From the NCBI GenBank assembly GCA_001805465.1, contig MHGH01000013.1:155187-166735 (forward strand): DNA of 11,549 nt, given 5' to 3'. Origin of the DNA: Omnitrophica WOR_2 bacterium RBG_13_41_10. GTDB lineage: Bacteria > Omnitrophota > Gorgyraeia > Gygaellales > Profunditerraquicolaceae. A model generated the notes under the pieces. That model saw only the letters and a list, made by a program, of their open reading frames with translations, was not told the origin of the DNA and did not search any database. Positions 1 through 5,613 of this stretch are shown here, piece by piece. The position numbers and the translations under genes were made by a program. Within the stretch, counting starts at the first letter, position 1; every line of letters starts with the position of its first letter.

Positions 1-657
1 AGATGGATTAATATCAGAACGGAAAAACTCTAGCTTTATACCTGTACCTTCTAGCACTTCGGCGATAAATTTATTGCCGCTGCCGTGCATTACATCTACC
101 AAAACTTTAAATTTTGCCTTTTTGATTTTTTTAATATCTATATAAGAACGGAGGAATTTTACATAATCCTGACTCAAGTCATTTTTTTTGATTGAGCCAA
201 ATCGCTCTTTTTGTTTAAGACTAGAGACCTTATTAGCCATCTCTTCTATAGCTTTCGTTACTTCTTCTCCGGCTGCGCCACCCGATGAGGTTTTAATTTT
301 AATGCCGTTGTATTCGGCGGGGTTATGGCTGGCAGTAATCATTACCCCAGCGTTTAACTTTCTCTGGCGTACTGCAAAACTTAATGCCGGTGTGGGTATT
401 GGCCTATCGGAAAGTATTACCTCTATGCCGTTTCTAGATAGAACATCCGCGACTTCCTGGGCAAATTCTTTGGATAAAAAGCGCGTATCGTAACCCACAG
501 CTATTTTGAGTACTGGGTACTGGGTACAGAGTACAGAGCTATAATAATCGGCAATGGCTTGCGCCACGCGTTTAACATTCTTAAAAGTAAAATTATCGCT
601 GATTATCCCTCTCCAGCCGTCAGTACCAAATTTGATTTCGGGATTTAAATTAGACAT
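1..657 (-). CDS. Phosphoglucomutase/phosphomannomutase family protein, C-terminus beyond the window
   Basis: This is the first 219 residues of an alpha-D-phosphohexomutase, a cytosolic enzyme that moves phosphate between C1 and C6 of glucose or mannose and feeds sugar nucleotide synthesis. The frame is open from ATG at 657 to base 1 with no stop. The N-terminal motif KFGTDGWRGII is typical, and the active-site loop TASHNP (residues 108-113, with Ser110 as the expected phosphoserine) is intact. Domain II begins around residue 160, with the strand VLVDVMHGSG. The sugar-binding and C-terminal domains are missing, so glucose versus mannose specificity cannot be judged. The start has AGAGG six bases upstream and overlaps the 3' end of rpe by 13 bp, making it the distal gene of the rplU-obg operon. 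Residues 40-50 (SVLCTQYPVLK) are encoded by a heptanucleotide repeat, just before the strand leading to GYDTR. The family is certain; the exact substrate is not. Confidence 0.9.
   Translation of the reverse strand, partial: MSNLNPEIKFGTDGWRGIISDNFTFKNVKRVAQAIADYYSSVLCTQYPVLKIAVGYDTRFLSKEFAQEVADVLSRNGIEVILSDRPIPTPALSFAVRQRKLNAGVMITASHNPAEYNGIKIKTSSGGAAGEEVTKAIEEMANKVSSLKQKERFGSIKKNDLSQDYVKFLRSYIDIKKIKKAKFKVLVDVMHGSGNKFIAEVLEGTGIKLEFFRSDINPS
508..538. repeat. Heptanucleotide tandem repeat (GRGTACW) inside the phosphohexomutase gene
   Basis: On the + strand the units are GAGTACT (508-514), GGGTACT (515-521), GGGTACA (522-528) and GAGTACA (529-535), followed by a partial GAG. Each keeps GTAC at the same place in a 7-nt period. 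The tract is translated as residues 40-50 of the mutase. The same core unit, GGGTACA, is found in pilP in the opposite orientation relative to coding. Confidence 0.85.
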
Positions 658-1301
658 TTTAAACCTCTGATTACCTGATGATAGTTCTTTGCTTTAAAGA
701 TATAGGATCCGGCTGCCAATACATTAGCCCCTGCCCGGACTACCTGCCTAGCGGTATCTTGGTTTATCCCTCCGTCCACTGCAATATCCCCTTTAAATAT
801 AGCACGTAATTGTTTTATTTTTGGCAATACCGAGGCTATGAATTTCTGGCCGGGGAAACCCGGATATACTGACATTACCAGGACGAAGTCTACCATATTC
901 AACACAGGCTTAATTTTAGATAACGGTGTATTGGGATTTAAAGAAATCCCTAATCTTATCCCTTTCTTTTTTAACTTTGCACTTTGCACTTTTAACTTCG
1001 CACCTGGTATCGTCTCTATATGTAAAGTAATCATATCGCTTCCTGCGGCAATAAAATTATCTATAAGTAACTCAGGCCTCTTAATCATTAAATGTACGTC
1101 CAAAGGCAACTTTGTTATCTTTCGAATATCTTTTATTACCACAGGCCCTATGGTAATGTTCGGTACAAAATTACCATCCATAACATCAATATGCAGCATA
1201 TCTGCTTGGGCAGATTCTATCTTGTGTATTTCCCGGGCTAAACAGCTAAAGTCAGCGGACAACAGCGAAGGAGCAATTTTTATTTTAAGTTTCTTTGGCA
1301 T
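645..1301 (-). CDS. rpe: Ribulose-phosphate 3-epimerase
   Basis: Rpe interconverts D-ribulose 5-phosphate and D-xylulose 5-phosphate in the non-oxidative pentose phosphate pathway. The 218 residues match the usual length of this TIM-barrel enzyme. Visible motifs are IAPSLLSADF near the start, HIDVMDGNFVPN (residues 37-48), PLDVHLMI (66-73), GISLNPNTPL (118-127), VMSVYPGFPGQKF (142-154, where most relatives have VNPGFGGQ) and IAVDGGIN (173-180). The metal and catalytic ligands His37, Asp39, His70 and Asp176 are all present. The gene starts 11 bp after nadD and overlaps the mutase start, so it belongs to the same transcript. The start lacks a clear Shine-Dalgarno sequence and probably depends on coupling to nadD. 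The helix at residues 100-111 is encoded by heptanucleotide repeats yet keeps near-normal length, about two residues longer than the E. coli enzyme by eye. Confidence 0.96.
   Translation of the reverse strand: MPKKLKIKIAPSLLSADFSCLAREIHKIESAQADMLHIDVMDGNFVPNITIGPVVIKDIRKITKLPLDVHLMIKRPELLIDNFIAAGSDMITLHIETIPGAKLKVQSAKLKKKGIRLGISLNPNTPLSKIKPVLNMVDFVLVMSVYPGFPGQKFIASVLPKIKQLRAIFKGDIAVDGGINQDTARQVVRAGANVLAAGSYIFKAKNYHQVIRGLKCLI
969..1003. repeat. Heptanucleotide tandem repeat inside rpe
   Basis: Read on the coding strand from 1003 downwards, five consecutive heptamers are in register: GTGCGAA, GTTAAAA, GTGCAAA, GTGCAAA, GTTAAAA. A degenerate sixth (AAGAAAG) follows. The tract encodes Rpe residues 100-111 (GAKLKVQSAKLK), in the surface helix before the GISLNP strand. 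The 7-nt period is the same as in the pgm and pilP tracts although the unit differs. Confidence 0.8.
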
Positions 1302-1312
1302 TTTAGCAATCT

Positions 1313-1879
1313 TTAAGCGTATAGTTTTCTTTTCAATATATAACTGTGCACTGCTTCAGGGACTAAATAGCGAAAGGAAATATGGGATTTTACCGCCTGC
1401 CTGATTTCAAAAGCAGAAATATCCACTGCCCTTATGGCTATAGTCTTAATATAAGCAGGTATTTTTTCTAAAGGGTACCCGGGCCTAGTCGCCACTATAA
1501 ACTTGACCATCTTAATAATATCCGACAGATCCTTCCAATCATCCAGATATTTTAGCAAATCCGAACCGACTATAAAATACAGCTCATCGCTGGGGTAGAT
1601 AATTTTAAATTCCCTTAATGAATCTATTGTGAAAGAAGCCCCTTTCCTTTTCATTTCAATATCCGAAACGCTAAAATAGCTGTTGGTTTTAATTGCCAGT
1701 TTTAGCATTTTATATCTATCACAGCTAGAGGCTACGTCTTGATTATCTTTATGCGGGGCGATATTCGTAGGCATAAATATCACTCTATCAAGTGCAAGTT
1801 TTTCTCTAGTCTCTTCCGCTAAAATAAGATGACCGATGTGTACGGGGTTAAACGTGCCGCCGAGTATGCCGATTCTCAT
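1313..1879 (-). CDS. nadD: Nicotinate-nucleotide adenylyltransferase
   Basis: NadD joins ATP and nicotinate mononucleotide to give deamido-NAD, a late step of NAD synthesis. The 188-residue length is normal. The nucleotidyltransferase signature GGTFNPVHIGH occupies residues 7-17, APHK lies at 41-44, ASFTIDSL at 81-88 and VGSDLLKYLDDW at 104-115. The second ATP-binding motif, usually ISSTxIR, reads ISAFEIR at 154-160, so two positions differ while the framing Ile-Ser and Ile-Arg remain. The C-terminal RYLVPEAVHSYI is typical. Its ATG (1879-1877) overlaps a TGA at 1878-1876 that ends the full-length proA frame. This ATGA coupling is strong evidence that the proA frame originally ran this far. 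A position after obg, proB and proA is a common bacterial arrangement. Confidence 0.96.
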   Translation of the reverse strand: MRIGILGGTFNPVHIGHLILAEETREKLALDRVIFMPTNIAPHKDNQDVASSCDRYKMLKLAIKTNSYFSVSDIEMKRKGASFTIDSLREFKIIYPSDELYFIVGSDLLKYLDDWKDLSDIIKMVKFIVATRPGYPLEKIPAYIKTIAIRAVDISAFEIRQAVKSHISFRYLVPEAVHSYILKRKLYA

Positions 1880-2070
1880 TCTCTGATTTGTCCGCTGCCA
1901 AAAACTATATATTTATATGTGGTTAACTCCTCAAGGGCCACCGGCCCGCGCGCGTGCAGCTTATCTGTGGATATACCTATCTCAGCGCCCATACCGAACT
2001 GATTTCCGTCGGTAAAACGGGTGGAGGCATTAAGATAAACACAGGCCGAATCTACCTGCCTTAAAAACCT
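1876..2070 (-). pseudogene. proA: C-terminal 64 codons of proA, cut off by an in-frame TAA
   Basis: Directly after the TAA at 2073-2071 the same frame continues for 64 sense codons and ends at TGA 1878-1876, overlapping the nadD ATG. The encoded segment contains RFLRQVDSACVYLNASTRF, GAEIGIST, KLHARGP and LTTYKYIVFG, which are the invariant C-terminal blocks of gamma-glutamyl phosphate reductase. Nothing else is damaged: there is no frameshift and no second stop. With the upstream part this would make a 418-residue ProA, close to the family's usual 415-420. I see no independent start signal, so the segment is probably translated only by readthrough, or the stop is a sequence error. Confidence 0.85.
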
Positions 2071-3132
2071 TTAGGCATTTTCGTAATTTTCGGTAATAAT
2101 GCTGTCGGAATGGTGCGACCCATAGAAATTGATATGTTTTATTGCCGCATCTAAATCTTTAACTATCCTTAACGATAACTTTAAATCTAAATATTCGCTA
2201 CGATAATCGGCACTGGTTGCCCGCTTAATATTTTTACCGATTTTTTTTGTTATAGGGCATCCACGGATTTCAACCCCGGCTGCCTGAAGCTTCTTAAGTA
2301 TGCCAGGTAAGAACCTGGTAGCTATATCTTCATGCACCAACAAACTCTCCATGGCATTACATACGCCGGGGCGCTGGACCTTGGCATTATAGCAGATTTT
2401 TTCTGCCATATTTAAATCCGCCCATTGATCTACAAAAATATGGCATATGCCTTTATAATGCTTTATTACCGGTATACGCGAATATTTCACTACCCGGTTA
2501 ATCAGGCCTTCTCCGCCCCTAGGCATTACTAAATCAATATCATCCTTTAACTTTAAAAGTATATCTACGGCGCGCCTATCCTTGGTAGTAACCATATTGA
2601 TAATATTTTGCGCAATGCCGTATTTTTTTATAATATCCTGTAATGTATAAAAAATAGTAAGGTTAGAATTAAGCGCTTCGCTCCCGCCTCTTAAGATCAG
2701 GGTGTTGCCTGATTTAAAACAAAGCCCGATACAGTCAGAGGTTACATTGGGGCGCGATTCATAGATAATCGCAATCACCCCTATGGGCACGCGCACCTTC
2801 TGAATCCATAAACCATTGGGCCGGCGCCAGGCCTTAATCACTTCTCCTACAGGATCAGCTAAAGAAGCTATCTCCTGTAAAGAATCGGCCATTTGTTTTA
2901 TTTTTTTTGCATCAAGGCTAAGGCGGTCAATCAGTGCTCCGGACAAACCTATGGCGTGCGCATATTTGATATCTTTTTTATTGGCCTTGAGGACCTCCTT
3001 CTTTTTCTCTATTAAGGCATCTGCCATTTCCCTAAGGATTCTATCCTTCATCCGGGTTGAGATACCCAGCATATCGCCTGATGCCTCTTTGGCGCCTTTG
3101 GCTAAATTTATAATTTCTTTTTTTAGTTTCAT
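2071..3132 (-). CDS. proA: Gamma-glutamyl phosphate reductase (glutamate-5-semialdehyde dehydrogenase), prematurely terminated
   Basis: ProA reduces gamma-glutamyl phosphate, the product of ProB, to glutamate-5-semialdehyde with NADPH, the second step of proline synthesis. The 353 residues from the ATG at 3132 hold the NADPH-binding half (VPIGVIAIIYESRPNV, LILRGGSEA, VMPRGGEGLI) and the catalytic loop VQRPGVCNAMESLLV with the nucleophile Cys258. The C-terminal 64 residues are cut off by an in-frame TAA at 2073-2071, where relatives carry Q or E (E. coli reads NAQRFVNEVD by memory). I chose 3132 because MKLKKEIINLAKGAKEAS aligns with the usual ProA N-terminus. An upstream ATG at 3189 abuts the proB stop and would add 19 residues (including SRPPTILSERRDEE) encoded by a palindrome. 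As written, the protein lacks conserved C-terminal blocks and is probably inactive, unless the stop is an error or is read through. Confidence 0.9.
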   Translation of the reverse strand: MKLKKEIINLAKGAKEASGDMLGISTRMKDRILREMADALIEKKKEVLKANKKDIKYAHAIGLSGALIDRLSLDAKKIKQMADSLQEIASLADPVGEVIKAWRRPNGLWIQKVRVPIGVIAIIYESRPNVTSDCIGLCFKSGNTLILRGGSEALNSNLTIFYTLQDIIKKYGIAQNIINMVTTKDRRAVDILLKLKDDIDLVMPRGGEGLINRVVKYSRIPVIKHYKGICHIFVDQWADLNMAEKICYNAKVQRPGVCNAMESLLVHEDIATRFLPGILKKLQAAGVEIRGCPITKKIGKNIKRATSADYRSEYLDLKLSLRIVKDLDAAIKHINFYGSHHSDSIITENYENA

Positions 3133-3141
3133 CTTTTCTTC

Positions 3142-3178
3142 ATCCCGACGCTCCGACAGAATCGTCGGAGGTCGGGAT
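3142..3178. repeat. Palindromic element between proB and proA
   Basis: An almost perfect inverted repeat: ATCCCGAC (3142-3149) pairs with GTCGGGAT (3171-3178), and CTCCGAC (3151-3157) pairs with GTCGGAG (3164-3170), leaving one bulged G at 3150 and a 6-nt loop. That gives a 15-bp GC-rich stem in an otherwise AT-rich context. No T-run follows on the minus strand, so it does not look like a terminator. It lies within the possible 19-residue N-terminal extension of ProA and directly upstream of the likely proA start, where it could influence translation. Its compact, in-frame form resembles small mobile palindromes, but only one copy is visible here. Confidence 0.8.
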
Positions 3179-3189
3179 TTCGCTTTCAT

Positions 3190-4260
3190 TTAAAGGATAG
3201 CTATATTGTCCGAATGAATTACCTCTTTAGCAAAACGTGCCCCTTTAATATTTTCTAATTGCCTGCTTGCCAGAGAAACCTTGCCCCTGGCAAACTCAAA
3301 ATTATCTTTGCCTGCTATGCTTACTATATCTGCGTTTTCAAAAATACCTTCCGTAGCCACTATTCCCACAGCTAATAGGCTTTTTTTATTCAATAATGCC
3401 CTCTTGGCTCCTTCATCAACTATAATTTTTCCTTTAGGACGGCTGCCAAAGGCAATCCAACGTTTCTTAGCTGCTAAATAACTTTTTTTAGAGACAAAAA
3501 GCGTGCCTGTTTCACCCGGATCTTTTACATTAGCTAAAATTACTCCCTTGGTTTTTCCGTTTGCAATTACACAAGGAATCCCGGAATCTACCGCAATCTT
3601 CGCAGCTGTAAGTTTAGTAATCATTCCGCCCACAGAGGTCTTTTTATCCGTAGGGCAGGCCAGTGCCTTTATCTTGGCATTAATTTCACTAACGATGCGT
3701 ACGATTGTTTTTTTATCTTTAGCTAATAATCCATCGACGTCAGAAAGTATAATTAAAAGATCGGCAGAGATTAGGCTAGCTACTAATGCCGAGAGACGGT
3801 CGTTATCTCCGAATTTAATTTCATCGGTTGAGACTGTATCGTTTTCATTAATAATAGGGACTACGCCTAATTTTAGTAAGGTAAGCAGGGTATTCTTGGC
3901 GTTTAAATAACGGCTGCGGTCACAAAAATCTTCCCAGGTCAGCAAAACCTGAGCAATAATAAGGCCCCTTTCCTTAAAAGAAGCAGCATATACATTCATT
4001 AATAAATTTTGGCCTGTGGCGGATGCAGATTGTAGCAATGATAGTTTCTTCGGCCGTTGGGATAACTTCAATGCATGCATCCCTAGCGCTATGGCCCCCG
4101 AAGAAACCAACACCACTTCTTTCTTCTCATTTAACAAAGAAGACAATTCCCCGGTAATCTCTTCTACCAGGCCAGAATTAATCCCCTTATCGCCTGAGTA
4201 TAAAAGGCTAGAGCCTATCTTTATCACTATCCTTTTATATTTTTTTTCTGATGGCTTCAA
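3190..4260 (-). CDS. proB: Glutamate 5-kinase
   Basis: ProB phosphorylates the gamma-carboxyl of glutamate, the committed and normally proline-inhibited step of proline synthesis, and passes the labile product to ProA. The 356 residues show the amino-acid kinase fold: IVIKIGSSLL (11-20), LVSSGAIALGM (51-61), PIINENDTVS (135-144), FGDNDRLSALVA (150-161), ILSDVDGLL (171-179) and GGMITKLTAAKIA (211-223). A C-terminal PUA domain follows from about residue 275, so this is the long, PUA-bearing form. The start is TTG at 4260, supported by GGAGG at 4271-4267 with a 6-nt spacer; it lies inside obg and overlaps its 3' end by 26 bp. The TAA stop touches an ATG at 3189, and proA follows. All kinase motifs look intact, in contrast to the broken proA. 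Confidence 0.96.
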   Translation of the reverse strand: MKPSEKKYKRIVIKIGSSLLYSGDKGINSGLVEEITGELSSLLNEKKEVVLVSSGAIALGMHALKLSQRPKKLSLLQSASATGQNLLMNVYAASFKERGLIIAQVLLTWEDFCDRSRYLNAKNTLLTLLKLGVVPIINENDTVSTDEIKFGDNDRLSALVASLISADLLIILSDVDGLLAKDKKTIVRIVSEINAKIKALACPTDKKTSVGGMITKLTAAKIAVDSGIPCVIANGKTKGVILANVKDPGETGTLFVSKKSYLAAKKRWIAFGSRPKGKIIVDEGAKRALLNKKSLLAVGIVATEGIFENADIVSIAGKDNFEFARGKVSLASRQLENIKGARFAKEVIHSDNIAIL

Positions 4261-5191
4261 TTAATTCCTCCAGGCCTTCTTTTTTTAAAGCGGAAATCGC
4301 ATAAATTTTCTTTTTTATCGCCTTCTTAAATCTTGATAAATTTTCTTTTGCGCCTGCCAAATCCATTTTGTTGGCCGCTAAAATCTGGGGCTTACAGAAA
4401 ACTACCTTGCTATATTCTTTTAATTCTTGATTTATTTTTTTATAGTCCTGGACCGGGTCTCTGCCTTCAAAACCAGACATATCAAGAAGATGGACAAGGA
4501 CCCGTGTCCTTTCAATATGCCTTAAGAACTGATCCCCTAAACCTCTGCCTTCTGATGAGCCCTCAATAAGGCCGGGGATATCTGCTACCACAAAAGAATT
4601 GCTGCCACCGGCTCCCACTACTCCTAAAACAGGGGTTTTAGTAGTAAAAGGATAGGGAGCAATCTTAGGATGGGCACAAGAGATGTTAGAAATTAAGGTT
4701 GATTTTCCTACATTAGGAAAGCCTACTATGCCAACATCCGCAATAAGCTTTAAATCTAAAAGAATTTCTCTTTCTTGGCCGGCTTCACCCGGGCCTACTT
4801 CTTGATTATGCTGGTTGCCCCTGCCGCCTCCCCCCCCACGGACAACCAGTAATTCTTCCTGGTCTTTATTCAGTTCGCGCAAAATACAGCCTGAAGCGAT
4901 ATCCTTTATAATGGTACCTAGGGGAACGCGAATAATAATCGCTGCAGCATCTTTTCCTTTTTTATTTTTACCCGAACCGTGGGCGCCGTGCGCGCCGTAA
5001 AAGTGCTGATTATATTTAAAATCCAAAAGGGTATACTGATTTCTGTCTGCCTTGATAAAAATATCTGCACCCTTTCCTCCGTTTCCTCCGTCGGGAATCC
5101 CCTTGCGGGTATATTTATCGCGGTAAAAACAACGGCAGCCGTTGCCGCCAGAACCTGCCTTTAGATAAATCTTGGCCTTGTCAATGAACAT
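4235..5191 (-). CDS. obg: GTPase Obg/CgtA
   Basis: Obg is an essential GTPase of 50S ribosome assembly and stress signalling. The glycine-rich Obg fold covers residues 1-145 (KAGSGGNGCRCF, PDGGNGGKGAD, VRGGGGGRGN). The G domain follows: G1 GFPNVGKS (157-164), G2 PFTT (181-184), G3 DIPG (204-207), G4 NKMD (274-277) and G5 SAL (300-302). At 318 residues it is a minimal form without the extra C-terminal domain of E. coli or Bacillus Obg. After GGRGN the linker to the G domain is unusually short (QHNQEVGPGEAGQERE); the usual segment there is roughly ten residues longer. AAAGG lies about seven bases before the ATG. It follows rplU by 13 bp with no rpmA between, and its end overlaps proB. Confidence 0.96.
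   Translation of the reverse strand: MFIDKAKIYLKAGSGGNGCRCFYRDKYTRKGIPDGGNGGKGADIFIKADRNQYTLLDFKYNQHFYGAHGAHGSGKNKKGKDAAAIIIRVPLGTIIKDIASGCILRELNKDQEELLVVRGGGGGRGNQHNQEVGPGEAGQEREILLDLKLIADVGIVGFPNVGKSTLISNISCAHPKIAPYPFTTKTPVLGVVGAGGSNSFVVADIPGLIEGSSEGRGLGDQFLRHIERTRVLVHLLDMSGFEGRDPVQDYKKINQELKEYSKVVFCKPQILAANKMDLAGAKENLSRFKKAIKKKIYAISALKKEGLEELIEAIRKKI
4267..4271 (-). promoter_or_regulatory. Shine-Dalgarno sequence fixing the TTG start of proB
   Basis: GGAGG on the minus strand, followed by AATTAA and then TTG at 4260. No ATG lies nearby in this frame. The next candidate, a GTG at 4227, has its AGG only three bases upstream, so the TTG is the better start. The site lies within the last codons of obg. 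Confidence 0.8.
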
Positions 5192-5204
5192 GATACGCCT
5201 TTAA

Positions 5205-5519
5205 CTAGCCACTCTTAATTTCTTTAATCTTAAGCCGGGTTAACTGTTGGCGATGCCCGACTTTCGAATGCGAAGCTTTACGCCGGCGATATTTAAAAGA
5301 AATTACCTTTTTGGCCTTAAATTGGCCCAAGACCTGCGCAATTACCTTGACCTCTTTTAAATAAGGTTGGCCGATCTTAACTTCTTTTTCTGCGCAAAAT
5401 AAAAGAACCTTATCCAAAACAATCTCTTTATCGCTGTCTACTTTTAGCTTTTCTACCTCAATAGTATCGCTCTTGGTGACCCGGTATTGTTTTCCTCCAA
5501 CTTCAATTATTGCAAACAT
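5205..5519 (-). CDS. rplU: 50S ribosomal protein L21
   Basis: L21 is a 23S rRNA-binding protein of the large subunit. The 104 residues match the family length. The N-terminal MFAIIEVGGKQYRV and the basic C-terminal part with FKYRRRK, GHRQQLTRLKI are diagnostic; the basic loop reads KASHSKVGHRQQ, a small variation on the common KNYRRKQGHRQP. AAGGAG stands about eight bases before the ATG. It is the first gene after the promoter at 5566-5594, with a predicted leader of about 40 nt. In most bacteria rpmA (L27) follows directly; here obg does. Confidence 0.97.
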   Translation of the reverse strand: MFAIIEVGGKQYRVTKSDTIEVEKLKVDSDKEIVLDKVLLFCAEKEVKIGQPYLKEVKVIAQVLGQFKAKKVISFKYRRRKASHSKVGHRQQLTRLKIKEIKSG

Positions 5520-5565
5520 TTTCAGCTCTCCTTTTTGAAAAAAAGATCATTACCTTAAGAGGGAT

Positions 5566-5594
5566 ATTATATAATATTCAAATTGGCTGGTCAA
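5566..5594 (-). promoter_or_regulatory. Sigma-70-type promoter for the rplU-obg-proBA-nadD-rpe-pgm operon
   Basis: On the minus strand TTGACC (5594-5589) is separated by exactly 17 bases from a perfect TATAAT (5571-5566). Transcription would start near 5559, about 40 bases before the rplU ATG. It sits in the 94-bp gap between rng and rplU, the largest non-coding gap in the window, and no other good promoter is apparent downstream. Confidence 0.85.
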
Positions 5595-5613
5595 GGGAAA
5601 ATAAAGGGGATAT

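Noticed and set aside
508..538. Heptamer tracts as CRISPR repeats or attachment sites
   Set aside because: Units are 7 nt, directly adjacent, without spacers, and lie inside reading frames; no cas, integrase or transposase genes are nearby.
838..1404. Plus-strand open frame of 188 codons opposite rpe and nadD
   Set aside because: It lies fully antisense to two strongly conserved genes, resembles no family I know, and no start signal supports it. The other plus-strand frames across the window are rejected for the same reason.
3142..3178. Palindrome as a Rho-independent terminator between proB and proA
   Set aside because: No T-run follows the stem on the minus strand; the sequence after it is A/G-rich.
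3133..3189. The 19-residue upstream extension as the true ProA N-terminus
   Set aside because: The ATG at 3189 abuts the proB stop but has no Shine-Dalgarno sequence, the family N-terminus aligns from 3132, and the extra residues come from the palindrome. It remains possible and is kept only as an alternative.
5531..5550. Weak hairpin in the rplU leader overlapping the ribosome binding site, as an L21 autoregulatory element
   Set aside because: The stem is a short A/T-only run of six pairs or fewer, expected by chance in this composition; there is not enough to claim regulation.
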